A stretch of 64,000 bases of DNA from Beijerinckiaceae bacterium (GCA_947478405.1 CANJVX010000004.1:1-64000); one strand, 5' to 3'; positions 15,559-25,996 are shown, numbered from the stretch's first letter. Made by a program: numbers and translations. The notes: generated from the letters alone by a model not told the origin.

Positions 15559-16086
15559 ATGAATGCTTCGATCACAGCCATCATTGATTTTGTGCGCGAA
15601 CATCAGGCTTTTGCGGCGCCCGTCGTTTTCGCATTGGCCTTCGGGGAATCGCTGGCTTTCATCTCGCTGCTCTTGCCCGCCACCGTCATGCTGATTGGCA
15701 TCGGTGCCCTGATCGGAGCATCGGGAATCGATTTCTGGCCGATCTATTTTGCTGGCGTGCTGGGTGCAGGCTTCGGCGATTGGCTCTCATTTTGGCTTGG
15801 CCGTCATTACCATTTGCAAATTGCGCGCATGTGGCCGATCTCAAAAAATCCCGATCTACTGCCCAGAGGCTATGCCTTTTTTGAAAAATGGGGTTGGTCC
15901 GGTGTGTTTATCGGCCGTTTTTTTGGCCCGCTGCGAGCCATCGTTCCACTGGTCGCGGGCACATGCAAAATGCCCGCATTGGCATTTCAGCTGGCCAATT
16001 GGGCCTCTGCTTTTGTCTGGGCAGGCGTCATGCTGGCGCCAGGCAGTCTTGGCCTGTCACGCCTGCACGAATGGTTCGCGCCCTGA
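15559..16086 (+). CDS. DedA-family membrane protein
   Basis: This 175-residue inner-membrane protein has the DedA (SNARE-associated) domain. It shows FGESLAFISLLLPATVMLIG, the region GAGFGDWLSFWLGRHY, and the conserved FFEKWGWSGVFIGRFFGPLR with GTCKM. DedA proteins are needed for lipid flipping and membrane integrity. It starts four bases after the helicase stop, so the two are co-transcribed. Its 3' end overlaps the convergent cyclopropane synthase gene by 30 bases. Confidence 0.88.
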   Translation: MNASITAIIDFVREHQAFAAPVVFALAFGESLAFISLLLPATVMLIGIGALIGASGIDFWPIYFAGVLGAGFGDWLSFWLGRHYHLQIARMWPISKNPDLLPRGYAFFEKWGWSGVFIGRFFGPLRAIVPLVAGTCKMPALAFQLANWASAFVWAGVMLAPGSLGLSRLHEWFAP

Positions 16087-17307
16087 TGTTTCCCGCGCAC
16101 GCAGACGGCCCTCCTCGGCCATCATGCCGTCGCGGATAAGGGGCACAGAATCGACCTTGCGCGCCAATTGAATTTGAAAATTAACCGCCTGACCAACGCG
16201 GAAACTGGCTTCCGAAGACGAGAGATAGAATTCCCACATGCGGCAGAAGCGTTCGTCGTAGAGCTGTGCGATCTGTGCACGGTGCGCCGTGAAACGGCTA
16301 TGCCATTCCTTCAACGTATCAGCATAATGCAGGCGCAAAATTTCAATGTCGGTTGCCATCAATCCTGCGCGCTCGATAGCCGGCATGATTTCTGACAGCG
16401 CAGGTAAATGGCCCCCGGGAAAAATATATTTGGTGATGAAGGGATTGGTTGCCGACGGCACATCCGGGCGGCCGATTGTATGCAAAACAGCAACACCGTC
16501 TTCGGTCAAAAGATCGGCAATTTTACGGAAAAAAGCATCGTAATAACCAAGGCCCACATGTTCGAACATACCAACAGAGATGATGCGCTCATAGCGCCCG
16601 CTTTCGGCGCGGTAATCACGCAAGTAGAACTCGGGCGGTTGCTCCAAGCCACTTGTCTGGGCGCGCTGCATAGCGACCGCCAATTGTTCACTAGATAAGG
16701 TAATGCCGGTGACGCGTGCCTCACAAAGCCGTGTCAGATAAAGTGCCATACCACCCCAACCGCAGCCTATATCCAGCACACGCATGCCGGGCTCGATCAG
16801 GAGTTTGGACGCAAGGTGGCGCTTTTTAGCAAGCTGGGCATCTTCAAGACTTTGACCAGCATGTTCAAAATATGCACAGGAATATTGCTTGTCGGCATCG
16901 AGAAAAAAATCATAAAGCCGATGGTCGAGATCATAATGGTGGGCAACATTCCGACGTGCGCGCAGCATATCATTATATTGCGTAAAGCGACGCAGATGCG
17001 TGCGCAAAGAATGCAGAACAGAGAGCCAGCGTGCCTCGCCTGCTTGTGCCAGATTGGCGAGTGTCAGCTGCAACACATCCAGCAAGGTTCCGTGCGTGAT
17101 CTCGATCGCGCCGTCCATGTAAAGTTCGCCAAAGGCGAGTTCCGGATCAGCAAGCAGGCGCCATTGTGCACGCTCATTCCTGAAACGAATCCCAAGTCGC
17201 GGGCCTGACCCATCGCCCGCATGAATGCGCTGGCCCGCGGGGGTCTCAACTTCCAGAGATCCCTGTCGGATGAGGCCGCGCACAAAACTCTCAAACGCAC
17301 TTTGCAT
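16057..17307 (-). CDS. cfa: Cyclopropane-fatty-acyl-phospholipid synthase
   Basis: This 416-residue SAM-dependent enzyme adds a methylene bridge to unsaturated phospholipid acyl chains. It has the N-terminal CFAS domain (LADPELAFGELYMDGAIEI), the YDFFLDADKQYSCAYFEHAG segment, the SAM motif VLDIGCGWGGMALYL and a late YIFPGGHLPALSEI. These are hallmark CFAS sequences. The frame is open back to 17577, but family proteins start near MQSAFESFVRGLIRQGSLEV, so ATG 17307 is chosen; no strong SD is seen. Its 3' end overlaps dedA tail-to-tail. Confidence 0.9.
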   Translation of the reverse strand: MQSAFESFVRGLIRQGSLEVETPAGQRIHAGDGSGPRLGIRFRNERAQWRLLADPELAFGELYMDGAIEITHGTLLDVLQLTLANLAQAGEARWLSVLHSLRTHLRRFTQYNDMLRARRNVAHHYDLDHRLYDFFLDADKQYSCAYFEHAGQSLEDAQLAKKRHLASKLLIEPGMRVLDIGCGWGGMALYLTRLCEARVTGITLSSEQLAVAMQRAQTSGLEQPPEFYLRDYRAESGRYERIISVGMFEHVGLGYYDAFFRKIADLLTEDGVAVLHTIGRPDVPSATNPFITKYIFPGGHLPALSEIMPAIERAGLMATDIEILRLHYADTLKEWHSRFTAHRAQIAQLYDERFCRMWEFYLSSSEASFRVGQAVNFQIQLARKVDSVPLIRDGMMAEEGRLRARETSGREPFVQA

Positions 17308-17595
17308 CAGGCTGAGACCAAGCAACGGAACGGAAAGGCGGGTCGGACGGTCGAGAGGAACCACATTCACAACCCGCAGTTTGGCGAGCATCGACGCGAC
17401 GCCGCACAGACAAAACGGCCAATAGAGGATTTTGTTCCGGTGATCTTGCCTGTGCGCCTCCACCCCGCTGACACGCGCATGCCGGCAGGCCCTGAGGCAA
17501 AGTGCCCCATCCTGATCTGGCGCAAGGCTCAGGCTGGCCCGAGCGCCTAGGGTGCGCCCATCAGTCCACTCGCGCATTGGCTGGTAACCGTTTAT

Positions 17596-17616
17596 AGTCT
17601 GCTCCCAGTCCAGACT
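17596..17616 (+). promoter_or_regulatory. Inverted repeat upstream of hemA
   Basis: AGTCTG and CAGACT separated by 9 bases form a dyad about 70 bases before the hemA start. It could be an operator, but no known heme or oxygen regulator site (FNR, Irr) is evident. Confidence 0.3.
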
Positions 17617-17684
17617 GCGGTTCTAGGGGCAACGTCCCCGGTCGCGCGCCCCGGCGACGGGGCATCCATCGAGGTGGTTTGAAA

Positions 17685-18965
17685 ATGGAGTACCGGCGTT
17701 ACTTCGGCGAAGCGATTGACCGCCTCAAGGCGGAACGACGCTACCGGGTGTTCGCAGATCTAGAACGCGATGCCTCCCGATTCCCGATTGCCCTTTGGCA
17801 TACGGACAAGGAGCCCTCGCCGCGCGAGGTCGTGATCTGGTGTTCCAACGATTATCTCGGCATGGGGCGACATCCACGCGTAATCGAATCCATGCGCGAG
17901 GCCGCCGAAAAATACGGCGCTGGCGCGGGCGGCACACGCAATATTTCGGGCACCAACCATCCGCTCGTGCAGCTGGAAGCAGAGCTCGCCGATCTGCACC
18001 ACAAGGAAAGCGCGCTGGCTTTCACCTCCGGCTGGATATCCAATCTCGCCGCCATCTCGACCATTGCCGAGCTTTTGCCAAATTGCTTGGTCATTTCGGA
18101 TGCGCTCAACCACAATTCAATGATTGAAGGCGTCCGCCGCTCAGGCTGCGAAAAGCTGATCTTCCGCCACAATGACATGGCGGATCTCGAAGAGATTTTG
18201 AAAGCTGCTGGACACGAGCGCGCCAAGCTCATCGTCTTCGAAAGCCTCTATTCGATGGATGGCGATATTGCCCCCGTGGCGGACATCGTCGCACTGGCGA
18301 AAAAATACAATGCCATGACCTATGTGGACGAAGTCCATGCGGTTGGCCTCTATGGCCCGCGCGGCGGCGGCATTTGCGAGCGCGACAATGTCATGTCGCA
18401 GATCGATGTGATTGAGGGCACGCTGGCCAAGGGTTTCGGCACATTGGGCGGCTATATTGCGGCCGATGAATCCATCATCGACGCTGTGCGCAGCTATGCG
18501 CCCTCCTTCATCTTCACTACCGCCTTGCCGCCCGCCGTGGCTGCTGCGGCGGGTGCGGCTGTGCGCCAATTGAAGGGCTCTCAGGAAGAACGCGATCTGC
18601 ATCAAAAGCAGGTGGCCCGCACCAAGGCAGCGCTGGCCGCCGCTGAAATTCCTGTGATGGAAAATCCGTCGCATATTGTGCCGGTCTTTGTGGGTGACGC
18701 CGAGCTCTGCAAATCAGCCAGCGACATTCTGCTCGAAAAGCACGGCATCTATATTCAGCCTATCAATTACCCGACCGTCGCACGCGGCACGGAGCGTCTG
18801 CGCGTCACACCGACGCCCTATCACACAGATGCGCAAATCGAGGCTTTGGTCGAGGCTCTGCGCGATGTTTGGCGCCGTCTGGGCCTGCCCTTCGGCGCTG
18901 TGCCGCAACCGGGCAAAGTCGCTGAATTGCCCAAGCCGCGATTGAAAATCGTCGCCGCCGAATAA
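17685..18965 (+). CDS. hemA: 5-aminolevulinate synthase
   Basis: The 426-residue PLP enzyme condenses glycine and succinyl-CoA to 5-aminolevulinate, the first step of tetrapyrrole synthesis in alphaproteobacteria. It shows [40 protein letters not shown], the His-Asp region [17 protein letters not shown], and the PLP lysine in [15 protein letters not shown] (about K249). ATG 17685 lies 6 bases after GAGGTGG; the TTG at 17679 is inferior. It is a single-gene unit ended by a terminator. It marks the C4 pathway of the host lineage. Confidence 0.97.
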   Translation: MEYRRYFGEAIDRLKAERRYRVFADLERDASRFPIALWHTDKEPSPREVVIWCSNDYLGMGRHPRVIESMREAAEKYGAGAGGTRNISGTNHPLVQLEAELADLHHKESALAFTSGWISNLAAISTIAELLPNCLVISDALNHNSMIEGVRRSGCEKLIFRHNDMADLEEILKAAGHERAKLIVFESLYSMDGDIAPVADIVALAKKYNAMTYVDEVHAVGLYGPRGGGICERDNVMSQIDVIEGTLAKGFGTLGGYIAADESIIDAVRSYAPSFIFTTALPPAVAAAAGAAVRQLKGSQEERDLHQKQVARTKAALAAAEIPVMENPSHIVPVFVGDAELCKSASDILLEKHGIYIQPINYPTVARGTERLRVTPTPYHTDAQIEALVEALRDVWRRLGLPFGAVPQPGKVAELPKPRLKIVAAE

Positions 18966-18970
18966 ATTGC

Positions 18971-19002
18971 AAAAGGGCCGCATCGCGCGGCCCTTTTCTT
19001 TT
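18971..19002 (+). terminator. Rho-independent terminator after hemA
   Basis: The stem AAAAGGGCCGC / GCGGCCCTTTT with loop ATCGC is followed by CTTTT. It also abuts the 3' end of the convergent AbrB-family gene. Confidence 0.85.
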
Positions 19003-20089
19003 AACCAGCCTTCCGACCGGCCTCTCGTTTCACCAGCCATTGAATCAAAAATGGCAGCGATAGGTTGATCAGAAAATAGCGCGAGAAATGATGCGCACTG
19101 ACAAAGAGCGGATCCATCCCCAGCCCCAAAGCCAGGACGATCATCGCCTCAAGCCCGCCGGGCGCATAAGCAATCAAAGTCGCACCAAATGGCATGCCGA
19201 GCCATGTTGAGGCGGCCGTGGCAAAGACAAGCGTCACCAGAATGCCTGCACCATTGGCCAAAGTGGAGGCGACCAGCGTGCGCCCGAAGAGCGCCCAATC
19301 GAAATCGGCAAAGCGCGAGCCCGCCCAAGCGCCGATCATGATCTGGCCGACCATCATCAATTCAAACGGCACACGACCGGTCGCAAAGCCCGTGCCGTGA
19401 ATAAGGCCGGACGCAATCATCGATCCAAAGATCATGCCTCCGCCCATGCGCATGCGCAAAAAGAGCAAGCCCAGAGCCACTGAAGATACAGCTGTTCCCG
19501 CCAGCATCCAGAGCGGATCATTGACGAGATCGCCAACCGGCGCCAGATGCGCGTCCGATTCCAGAACGATGATGATCGGCAGCAGCACGACGAGAAAGAT
19601 GACACGGATCATCTGTACAATCGCCACGCGCGGCGGGTCCGCGCCCAGAGACAGAGAGACGGAGAGAATATAGGCCATAGAACCTGGCACCGCGGCGAGC
19701 AAAGCTGTGGGTGCTGGCCAGCGTGAAATCAGCGCCGAGACCGCCATGGAAGAAGCTGTGACCGCGACCACACAAACCGCCATAATGGAGATGCTGACCG
19801 GATAGGTCGCGATATTGTTCAACGTGCCGGGATCGATGGCGGATCCAATCGACATGCCGGTGATGGTCATGGCGGTGAGGCGCAGAAAATAGCCGATGGG
19901 CGTGGCCCATCCGAAATAAGAGAGAACGGCAACGGAGAGCACCGAGCCAGACATGGCCCCGCCCGGAACGCCGAGGTTCAGAAAGCCAAGGCCTCCCAAA
20001 AAGGCAATGGCCATGGTGAGCACTTGCCCTCGCCAGCCGGATGTCCAGGGCGATGCCACCCCGACTGAAAGATCCGGCTTGCCACCCAT
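19001..20089 (-). CDS. AbrB-family (ammonia monooxygenase-like) membrane protein
   Basis: This 362-residue multi-span protein is made of two similar halves. Each half has a Gly-rich segment: GVPGGAMSGSVLSVAVLSYF and VPGSMAYILSVSLSLGADPP in the first, AYAPGGLEAMIVLALGLGMD in the second. This is the duplicated AbrB domain, named after the E. coli regulator of aidB; its transport or regulatory function is not established. The name does not mean the Bacillus transition regulator. Start ATG 20089 is the first in frame. It is divergent from the hybrid kinase. Confidence 0.85.
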   Translation of the reverse strand: MGGKPDLSVGVASPWTSGWRGQVLTMAIAFLGGLGFLNLGVPGGAMSGSVLSVAVLSYFGWATPIGYFLRLTAMTITGMSIGSAIDPGTLNNIATYPVSISIMAVCVVAVTASSMAVSALISRWPAPTALLAAVPGSMAYILSVSLSLGADPPRVAIVQMIRVIFLVVLLPIIIVLESDAHLAPVGDLVNDPLWMLAGTAVSSVALGLLFLRMRMGGGMIFGSMIASGLIHGTGFATGRVPFELMMVGQIMIGAWAGSRFADFDWALFGRTLVASTLANGAGILVTLVFATAASTWLGMPFGATLIAYAPGGLEAMIVLALGLGMDPLFVSAHHFSRYFLINLSLPFLIQWLVKREAGRKAG

Positions 20090-20222
20090 GAAACTCCGCC
20101 CCCTTTTACGCTGCGGCCCTTAAATCACCTCGACTGCCAGCCCGCAACCTCAGGTGCGATTGGATTTGCCGGCGCTGACAGTGCTAACCTGAGGGCCGAG
20201 AAACTCGAAAACTGGAGCCGCC

Positions 20223-23200
20223 ATGATCGCCGGGTGGGCCGCGGTCCTGACCGCGCTGGTCTATCTCTGCTTGCTGTTCGCCGTTGCGCATTACGGCGAC
20301 ACGCATGGCAAATGGTTCAAGGGCCCGCGCAGCCGCCCCTTCATCTATGCAATGACCTTGGGCGTTTATTGCACGTCATGGACCTTCTTCGGCTCGGTCG
20401 GCTATGCGTCCGAAAAGGGACTCGAATTTCTGCCTATTTATATCGGCCCGATCCTGGTCATCGGCTTGGGCTATCGTTTCGTCCAGCGCGTCATCCGCCT
20501 GGCACAATCACAAAACATTACTTCGGTTGCCGATTTCGTTGCCTCGCGCTTTGGCAAGTCGCAAGCCGTCGCAGGCGTCGTCGCTCTCATCGCCGTTGTC
20601 GGCGCAGTGCCCTATATTGCCCTTCAGCTCAAAGCCATATCGACATCCGTTCTGACAAGCTTCGTTTCACTCGAAGCTAAATATATGGTCGTGATGTCAC
20701 CTGGCACGGGGACGTCAGCGCTATTGGTGACATTGCTGCTGGCGGGTTTTGCCATGGCCTTCGGCACACGCCATGTTGATGCAACAGAGCATCAGGATGG
20801 TTTGATGCTCGCTGTCGCAGCCGAATCCATCGTAAAACTAGTCGCCTTCCTGTGCGTGGGCGCTTATGTCACCTGGGGCATGTTTGACGGATTTTCTGAT
20901 CTTGCCGAACGCGCCTCGGCCTATCCAATTTTGAAAAACGTCCTCGCAGATCCACCCGATCTCGATATCTCTATCACCACAACATTACTCTCTGCCTGTT
21001 GCATATTGCTTCTACCGCGCCAGTTTCATGTCGCCATTGTCGAAAACCGCGACGAGCGCGACGTGGCAAGAGCCGCTTGGATTTTTCCGCTCTATCTTGT
21101 TGCTATCAATATTTTTGTCATTCCGCTCGCCATTGCCGGGCATTTGCTCTTTCCCCCCGGTGCCATCAATCGCGATATGACGGTGCTGGCTCTGCCGCTC
21201 GTTGATCAGGCCAGTTTTGTGGCACTGATTGGCCTTGTGGGCGGCCTCTCGGCTGCAACCGCCATGGTCGTTGTGTCATCGGTCGCATTATCGATCATGA
21301 TTTCGAACGATCTGATCGTGCCGAGCCTTTTACGCTTTGCGCGCCTGCGCACATGGATCGAAGCGCATGATCTGGGTACACTGATCCTGAGCATCCGACG
21401 CATTGCGATCATTGTGCTGTTACTGATGGCGCTAGCCTACTACAGGCTGGCGGGAGATGCGCAGCTGGCGCAAATGGGCCTGCTGTCTTTTGCGGCCATT
21501 GCACAGATTGCACCAGCCTTCGTTGGCGGCCTCATCCGGAGCCGCGCAACCGCGCGTGGCGCTCTTGCGGGCCTGATCGTTGGCCTTCTGGTGTGGGCCT
21601 ACACGCTCTTCATACCGTCTCTCGATACAAAATACCTCATGCTTGACGGCCTAATGGCTAATGGCCCGCTCGGTCTGTCCTATCTGCGCCCAACAGAGCT
21701 CTTGGGCCTCAATCTGCCGCCGCTCGTGCATGGCACGTTCTGGAGCTTGACTTGCAATGTGCTGGCCTTCATCGCCTTCTCGCTCATGCGCCAACCGACT
21801 GCTATTGAGCGCTTGCAAGCCCAAACATTCGTCGGACCAAGTGGCTTGCCGCTGCCCCCGTCCTTCCGCCTGTGGGGTGGTGGCGTCACCGCGCGCGAAT
21901 TGGAGGCGACCGTTGGTCGCTATCTGGGCGTTGAACATACAAAGAATGTCTTTCAGGAATTCATGACGTCGCGCGGCATGTCTTTCTCGCAAAATCTTGA
22001 AGCCGATGTGCATCTCCTGCGCTTTGCTGAACGCCTTCTCGCATCAGCTATTGGCGCGGCGTCGTCGCGCCTCGTGCTGGCGACCCTTTTGCGCAGACGC
22101 AATCTGTCGCGCGGCGCCGCCTTGCGCCTCATTGATGATGCTGCGACCACGCTACAGCAAAATCGCGACATGCTGCAATACGCGCTCGACTTCGCGCGTC
22201 AAGGCATCACCGTCTGCGATAGAGACCTGCGTCTCATATGCTGGAACCGCGAGTTCGGTGAATTGTTCAACCTGCCCGGTGACAAGCTGCGCATAGGTAT
22301 CGGGCTCGAAGAAATTGTTCGCTTTAATGCAACGCGCGGCATTTACGGTCCTGGCCCCGCCGATGAATATGTGGTGACGCGACTAGAAAATCTCGTCAAT
22401 CAAGAAGAGCCCTTCCGCCTGCGCCTCTATCCGCCGGTAAGTTGCGTCATCGAAATCCGCTCCTCGCGCCTGCCCGATGGCGGCATTGTCACAACCTTCA
22501 CGGACGTCTCGGATGCGGTGGCGGCCGAAGAGGCATTGGAGCGCACCAATGAATCGCTCGAGCAGCGCGTGCGCGAACGCACCGAGCAGCTGATGCGCCT
22601 CAACGATGAACTCGGCCGCGCCAAGCTCGAAGCTGATGAGGCAAATGTCTCGAAAACCCGATTCCTTGCGGCCGCCAGCCACGACATTTTGCAGCCACTC
22701 AATGCCGCGCGCCTTTATGCGACCTCGCTTCTGGAACGCATGGATAAAGACGGCGGTGTCGATCCGGCACGCCAGGGACAAGGGCTTGCACGCAATCTCG
22801 ACGCCTCACTGGAATCGGTTGAAGAAATTCTCACTGCTCTTCTCGATATGTCGCGGCTCGATTCTGGCGCGATGAAATCCGAGGCATCAAACTTCCGCCT
22901 CGATGATATTTTGCGTCAATTACGAATTGAATTCACACCCGCCGCGCGCGAGAAGGGACTGAAGCTAATCTTCGTTCCAAGCAACGTGGCGATCCGCTCT
23001 GACCGGCGACTGCTGCGCCGCCTGCTTCAAAATCTGATTTCTAACGCAATCAAATATACACCCAAAGGGCGTGTCCTGATTGGCTGCCGCCGCATGGGCG
23101 CTGAAAATGTGCGCGTGGAAATCTGGGATACAGGCATTGGTATCCCTGAAGAAAAGCAAACGAGTGTCTTCCGCGAATTCGAACGCCTGACAGCGGGCGC

Positions 23201-23768
23201 GCGCACGGCGCCGGGACTTGGCCTTGGCCTGTCAATCGTTGAGCGGATCGGCAAAGTGCTTGATCATCCGATCTCATTACGCTCGACACTACACAAAGGT
23301 TCGGTCTTCACCGTCGAACTGCCTGTGGTGGAAGCAGCACCCACATCAAATGATGTGCGCGATGGCGCTCCACATGCGCATCTGCCCCTCGCCGGCCTGT
23401 GTGTTCTGGCAATCGACAATGAGCCGCGGATTCTGGCCGGCATGGAAGCACTTCTGTCAGGATGGGGATGCCGCGTAGTCGCCGTTGGCAGCGAGCGCGA
23501 AGCGGGCGCTATCCTCGCGCGATTGGGAATTCTGCCTGATGTGGTGATCGCGGATTACCATCTTGATGACACCAACGGGCTCCATGTCATCCATTCGCTG
23601 CGTGACAAGATTGAAGACGGATTACCAGCCGTCCTGCTGACAGCTGATCGCTCGCCTGACGTGCGCGACCGCGCAGCCGCCTCAGGTATTCACGTGCTGC
23701 ACAAGCCGCTCAAACCCGCGGCCCTGCGCTCACTGCTGAGCCAGTGGCGCGTGACCATTCGTTCTTGA
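20223..23768 (+). CDS. SSS-domain hybrid sensor histidine kinase (PAS, HisKA, HATPase, receiver)
   Basis: The 1181-residue protein combines a sodium:solute-symporter-like membrane domain (residues 1 to about 560) with cytoplasmic signalling modules. A PAS domain lies around 650-770 (QGITVCDRDLRLICWNREFG), followed by a coiled coil. The HisKA box is RFLAAASHDILQPLNAARLY with phospho-His at about 820. The ATPase has LLQNLISNAIKYTPKGRVLI, WDTGIGIP and GLGLGLSIV. A receiver (about 1060-1175) has VVIADYHLDD with Asp about 1111 and a Lys in HKPLKP. Such CbrA/MxtR-like proteins sense nutrients through the SSS domain. A likely partner regulator is at 39818. The gene is monocistronic and convergent with the hydratase/dehydrogenase gene. 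Confidence 0.93.
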   Translation: MIAGWAAVLTALVYLCLLFAVAHYGDTHGKWFKGPRSRPFIYAMTLGVYCTSWTFFGSVGYASEKGLEFLPIYIGPILVIGLGYRFVQRVIRLAQSQNITSVADFVASRFGKSQAVAGVVALIAVVGAVPYIALQLKAISTSVLTSFVSLEAKYMVVMSPGTGTSALLVTLLLAGFAMAFGTRHVDATEHQDGLMLAVAAESIVKLVAFLCVGAYVTWGMFDGFSDLAERASAYPILKNVLADPPDLDISITTTLLSACCILLLPRQFHVAIVENRDERDVARAAWIFPLYLVAINIFVIPLAIAGHLLFPPGAINRDMTVLALPLVDQASFVALIGLVGGLSAATAMVVVSSVALSIMISNDLIVPSLLRFARLRTWIEAHDLGTLILSIRRIAIIVLLLMALAYYRLAGDAQLAQMGLLSFAAIAQIAPAFVGGLIRSRATARGALAGLIVGLLVWAYTLFIPSLDTKYLMLDGLMANGPLGLSYLRPTELLGLNLPPLVHGTFWSLTCNVLAFIAFSLMRQPTAIERLQAQTFVGPSGLPLPPSFRLWGGGVTARELEATVGRYLGVEHTKNVFQEFMTSRGMSFSQNLEADVHLLRFAERLLASAIGAASSRLVLATLLRRRNLSRGAALRLIDDAATTLQQNRDMLQYALDFARQGITVCDRDLRLICWNREFGELFNLPGDKLRIGIGLEEIVRFNATRGIYGPGPADEYVVTRLENLVNQEEPFRLRLYPPVSCVIEIRSSRLPDGGIVTTFTDVSDAVAAEEALERTNESLEQRVRERTEQLMRLNDELGRAKLEADEANVSKTRFLAAASHDILQPLNAARLYATSLLERMDKDGGVDPARQGQGLARNLDASLESVEEILTALLDMSRLDSGAMKSEASNFRLDDILRQLRIEFTPAAREKGLKLIFVPSNVAIRSDRRLLRRLLQNLISNAIKYTPKGRVLIGCRRMGAENVRVEIWDTGIGIPEEKQTSVFREFERLTAGARTAPGLGLGLSIVERIGKVLDHPISLRSTLHKGSVFTVELPVVEAAPTSNDVRDGAPHAHLPLAGLCVLAIDNEPRILAGMEALLSGWGCRVVAVGSEREAGAILARLGILPDVVIADYHLDDTNGLHVIHSLRDKIEDGLPAVLLTADRSPDVRDRAAASGIHVLHKPLKPAALRSLLSQWRVTIRS

Positions 23769-23793
23769 GAGGCAGGCGAGGCCTGCCTCTCAA
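23765..23793. terminator. Bidirectional hairpin shared by two convergent genes
   Basis: A perfect 13-bp inverted repeat (TTGAGAGGCAGGC and its complement, loop GAG) spans 23765-23793. It contains the stop codons of both the kinase (23766-23768) and the minus-strand multifunctional enzyme (23790-23792). No long T-run follows on either side, so it may act as an RNA end stabiliser as much as a terminator. Confidence 0.6.
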
Positions 23794-25985
23794 GCTGCAG
23801 AGGAATGTCTATAAAAAGTTTCTTTCTTCGTTGCCATGTCGAGCAAGAGATCGCAGGGCGCGAAGCGCGGCCCGTACTTTTTGGCGAGCCGGTCACACAG
23901 CAGAACGAATTCGCTCACACCCATGCCATCGATATAGCTGAGCGTGCCGCCGGTGAAGGGGGCGAAACCAAAGCCCAGAATAGACCCAACATCAGCTTCA
24001 CGCGGATCGGTGATAACACCGTCTTCCACCGTGCGGGCTGCCTCCAGTGCCTGCGTCACCAGAAAGCGCTGTTTCATGTCTTCCACATCAAGGGTGTCGG
24101 GATCCAGCTTCGCGGATTGCAGATCGGCAAGGCCGGACCACAGATGCTTCGGCCCCTTGTCGGGATAATCGTAAAAGCCTTTGCCATTCTTGCGACCCAA
24201 ACGCCCATGCGTGTTGACGAGCGTATCGAGCAAGCATTCTTGCGCAGGGTCAACTGCCCCTGAGCCAAGATCAGCCTTGGTCGCCTGCAAAATCTTCCAC
24301 GCCAGATCAAGCGCTACTTCATCATTGAGAGCGAGCGGGCCGACCGGCATGCCCGCCATGCGCGCGACATTTTCCACCATCGCGGCGGGCACGCCTTCCA
24401 TCAACATGAGATGGCCTTCGCGTACATAATTGAGCACACAGCGATTGGCATAAAAGCCGCGTGAATCATTGACCACAATCGGTGTCTTGCGAAGGAGACG
24501 AATGAAATCGAGCGCGCAGGCCAAAGCGCGATCTCCCGTCTTGGCGCCTTTGATGACTTCCACCAGCATCATGCGCTCGACGGGGGAGAAGAAATGAATG
24601 CCAACAAAATCCTCTGGCTTTGAGAAATTCTCAGCCAGCGAGGTGATGGGCAGGGTTGATGTGTTGGAGGCAAAGATGGTGCCGGGCTTCATTGCCGCCT
24701 GCGCCTTGCGGATCGTCTCCGCCTTGACCGCGCGATCTTCAAACACGGCTTCAATCACCAGATCGCAATCAGCCAGCACAGCATAATCATCGCTTGGATG
24801 GATATGGGCGAGCAAAGCATCCCGATCAGCTGTTTTGGCGCGCCCCTTGGCAATCTGGTCGCTCATCAGCTTGTGCGAATGCGCCTTGCCCGTGTCTGCC
24901 GCCTCCATCGTGCGATCAATCAGCGCGACGTCAATGCCATTGAGTGCAGCCACATAAGCAATGCTCGCACCCATGAAACCTGCACCAATAATGCCGACCT
25001 TGTGGATCTGCGCCCGCGGCTCGGCCTTGGGCCGACGCGCGCCTTTGTTCAACTCACCCATTGAGACGAAGAGCGAGCGGATCATCACGCGCGCTTCCTT
25101 CGTGCCCAGAATATGCGCGAACCAGCGGCTCTCGACACGCAAAGCCAAATCCATCGGCAATTGCAGGCCTTCGAAAGCCGCATGCAGAATGGCTTTGGCC
25201 GCGGGATAATTATCCTGCGTCTCGCGCCGATAAATGGCATTGGCAGCGGGCCAGATCATCATGCCTGTCGGCGAGAAGACACGGCCGGATGGTGGTCTGA
25301 ATTTCGGATCATCCCAAGGGGCCGCACCCTTATTGCCCGCTAGAATCCATGCGCGTGCTTTTTCATGCAGTTCGGCCTTGGGTGCAATCTCATGCACAAG
25401 ACCCATGGCTTTCGCGGCATTGGCTTTTAGCTGTTCGCCCTTGAACAGCATTTGCAATGCGTCCCCCGTCGGCATGAGACGGATCACACGTTGCGTGCCG
25501 CCTGCACCGGGGAAAAGCCCGACTTTTACTTCAGGCAGGCCGACGCGCGTCTTCAGATTGTCGCTGACAATGCGATGATGGCAGGCGAGTGCCAGTTCAA
25601 ACGCGCCACCCAGACACACGCCATCAATGGCTGCCACCCAAGGCTTGCCGCTCGTCTCAAGCTCGCGATAGATCAGGGATAAGCGACGTGTTCCATCGAA
25701 AAATTCCTGCCGCGCAACCTCTTCGCCCTTTTCCGCTGCTGTTTTGGCAAAGCGATGGCTGGAGGCTTCGAGCATGCCGAGATCCGCACCACCCGAAAAA
25801 TCAGACTTGCCGGAAATCACAACACAGCCCTTCACCTCTGGTGCAGACATGATATGGCGGATGGTGCGCTCCAGCTCATCCATCACCGCCTGCGTGATGA
25901 CGTTCATGGAGCGATCCGGCATGTCCCAGGTGAGGGTTGCCACGCCATCGGCATCAACATCGAAGCGGAAGTTGTTGAGATTCAT
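23790..25985 (-). CDS. Fatty oxidation multifunctional enzyme: enoyl-CoA hydratase / 3-hydroxyacyl-CoA dehydrogenase
   Basis: The 731-residue protein has an N-terminal crotonase domain (about 1-300) with oxyanion-hole segments SGKSDFSGGADLGM and GVCLGGAFELALACHHRI and VGLPEVKVGLFPGAGGTQR. The C-terminal dehydrogenase (about 335-720) begins with the NAD motif VGIIGAGFMGASIAYVAALN and includes FFSPVERMMLVEVI. It carries out two steps of beta-oxidation. Start ATG 25985 follows GGGAGGG; a GTG/TTG extension to 26045 overlaps the thiolase. It is the last gene of a fadE-thiolase-hydratase operon. Confidence 0.95.
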   Translation of the reverse strand: MNLNNFRFDVDADGVATLTWDMPDRSMNVITQAVMDELERTIRHIMSAPEVKGCVVISGKSDFSGGADLGMLEASSHRFAKTAAEKGEEVARQEFFDGTRRLSLIYRELETSGKPWVAAIDGVCLGGAFELALACHHRIVSDNLKTRVGLPEVKVGLFPGAGGTQRVIRLMPTGDALQMLFKGEQLKANAAKAMGLVHEIAPKAELHEKARAWILAGNKGAAPWDDPKFRPPSGRVFSPTGMMIWPAANAIYRRETQDNYPAAKAILHAAFEGLQLPMDLALRVESRWFAHILGTKEARVMIRSLFVSMGELNKGARRPKAEPRAQIHKVGIIGAGFMGASIAYVAALNGIDVALIDRTMEAADTGKAHSHKLMSDQIAKGRAKTADRDALLAHIHPSDDYAVLADCDLVIEAVFEDRAVKAETIRKAQAAMKPGTIFASNTSTLPITSLAENFSKPEDFVGIHFFSPVERMMLVEVIKGAKTGDRALACALDFIRLLRKTPIVVNDSRGFYANRCVLNYVREGHLMLMEGVPAAMVENVARMAGMPVGPLALNDEVALDLAWKILQATKADLGSGAVDPAQECLLDTLVNTHGRLGRKNGKGFYDYPDKGPKHLWSGLADLQSAKLDPDTLDVEDMKQRFLVTQALEAARTVEDGVITDPREADVGSILGFGFAPFTGGTLSYIDGMGVSEFVLLCDRLAKKYGPRFAPCDLLLDMATKKETFYRHSSAA

Positions 25986-25996
25986 GCCGCCCTCCC

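Noticed and set aside
17578..17684. FNR or Irr box in the hemA promoter
   Set aside because: No TTGAT-N4-ATCAA or iron-control-like element is present; only an unassigned dyad is found.
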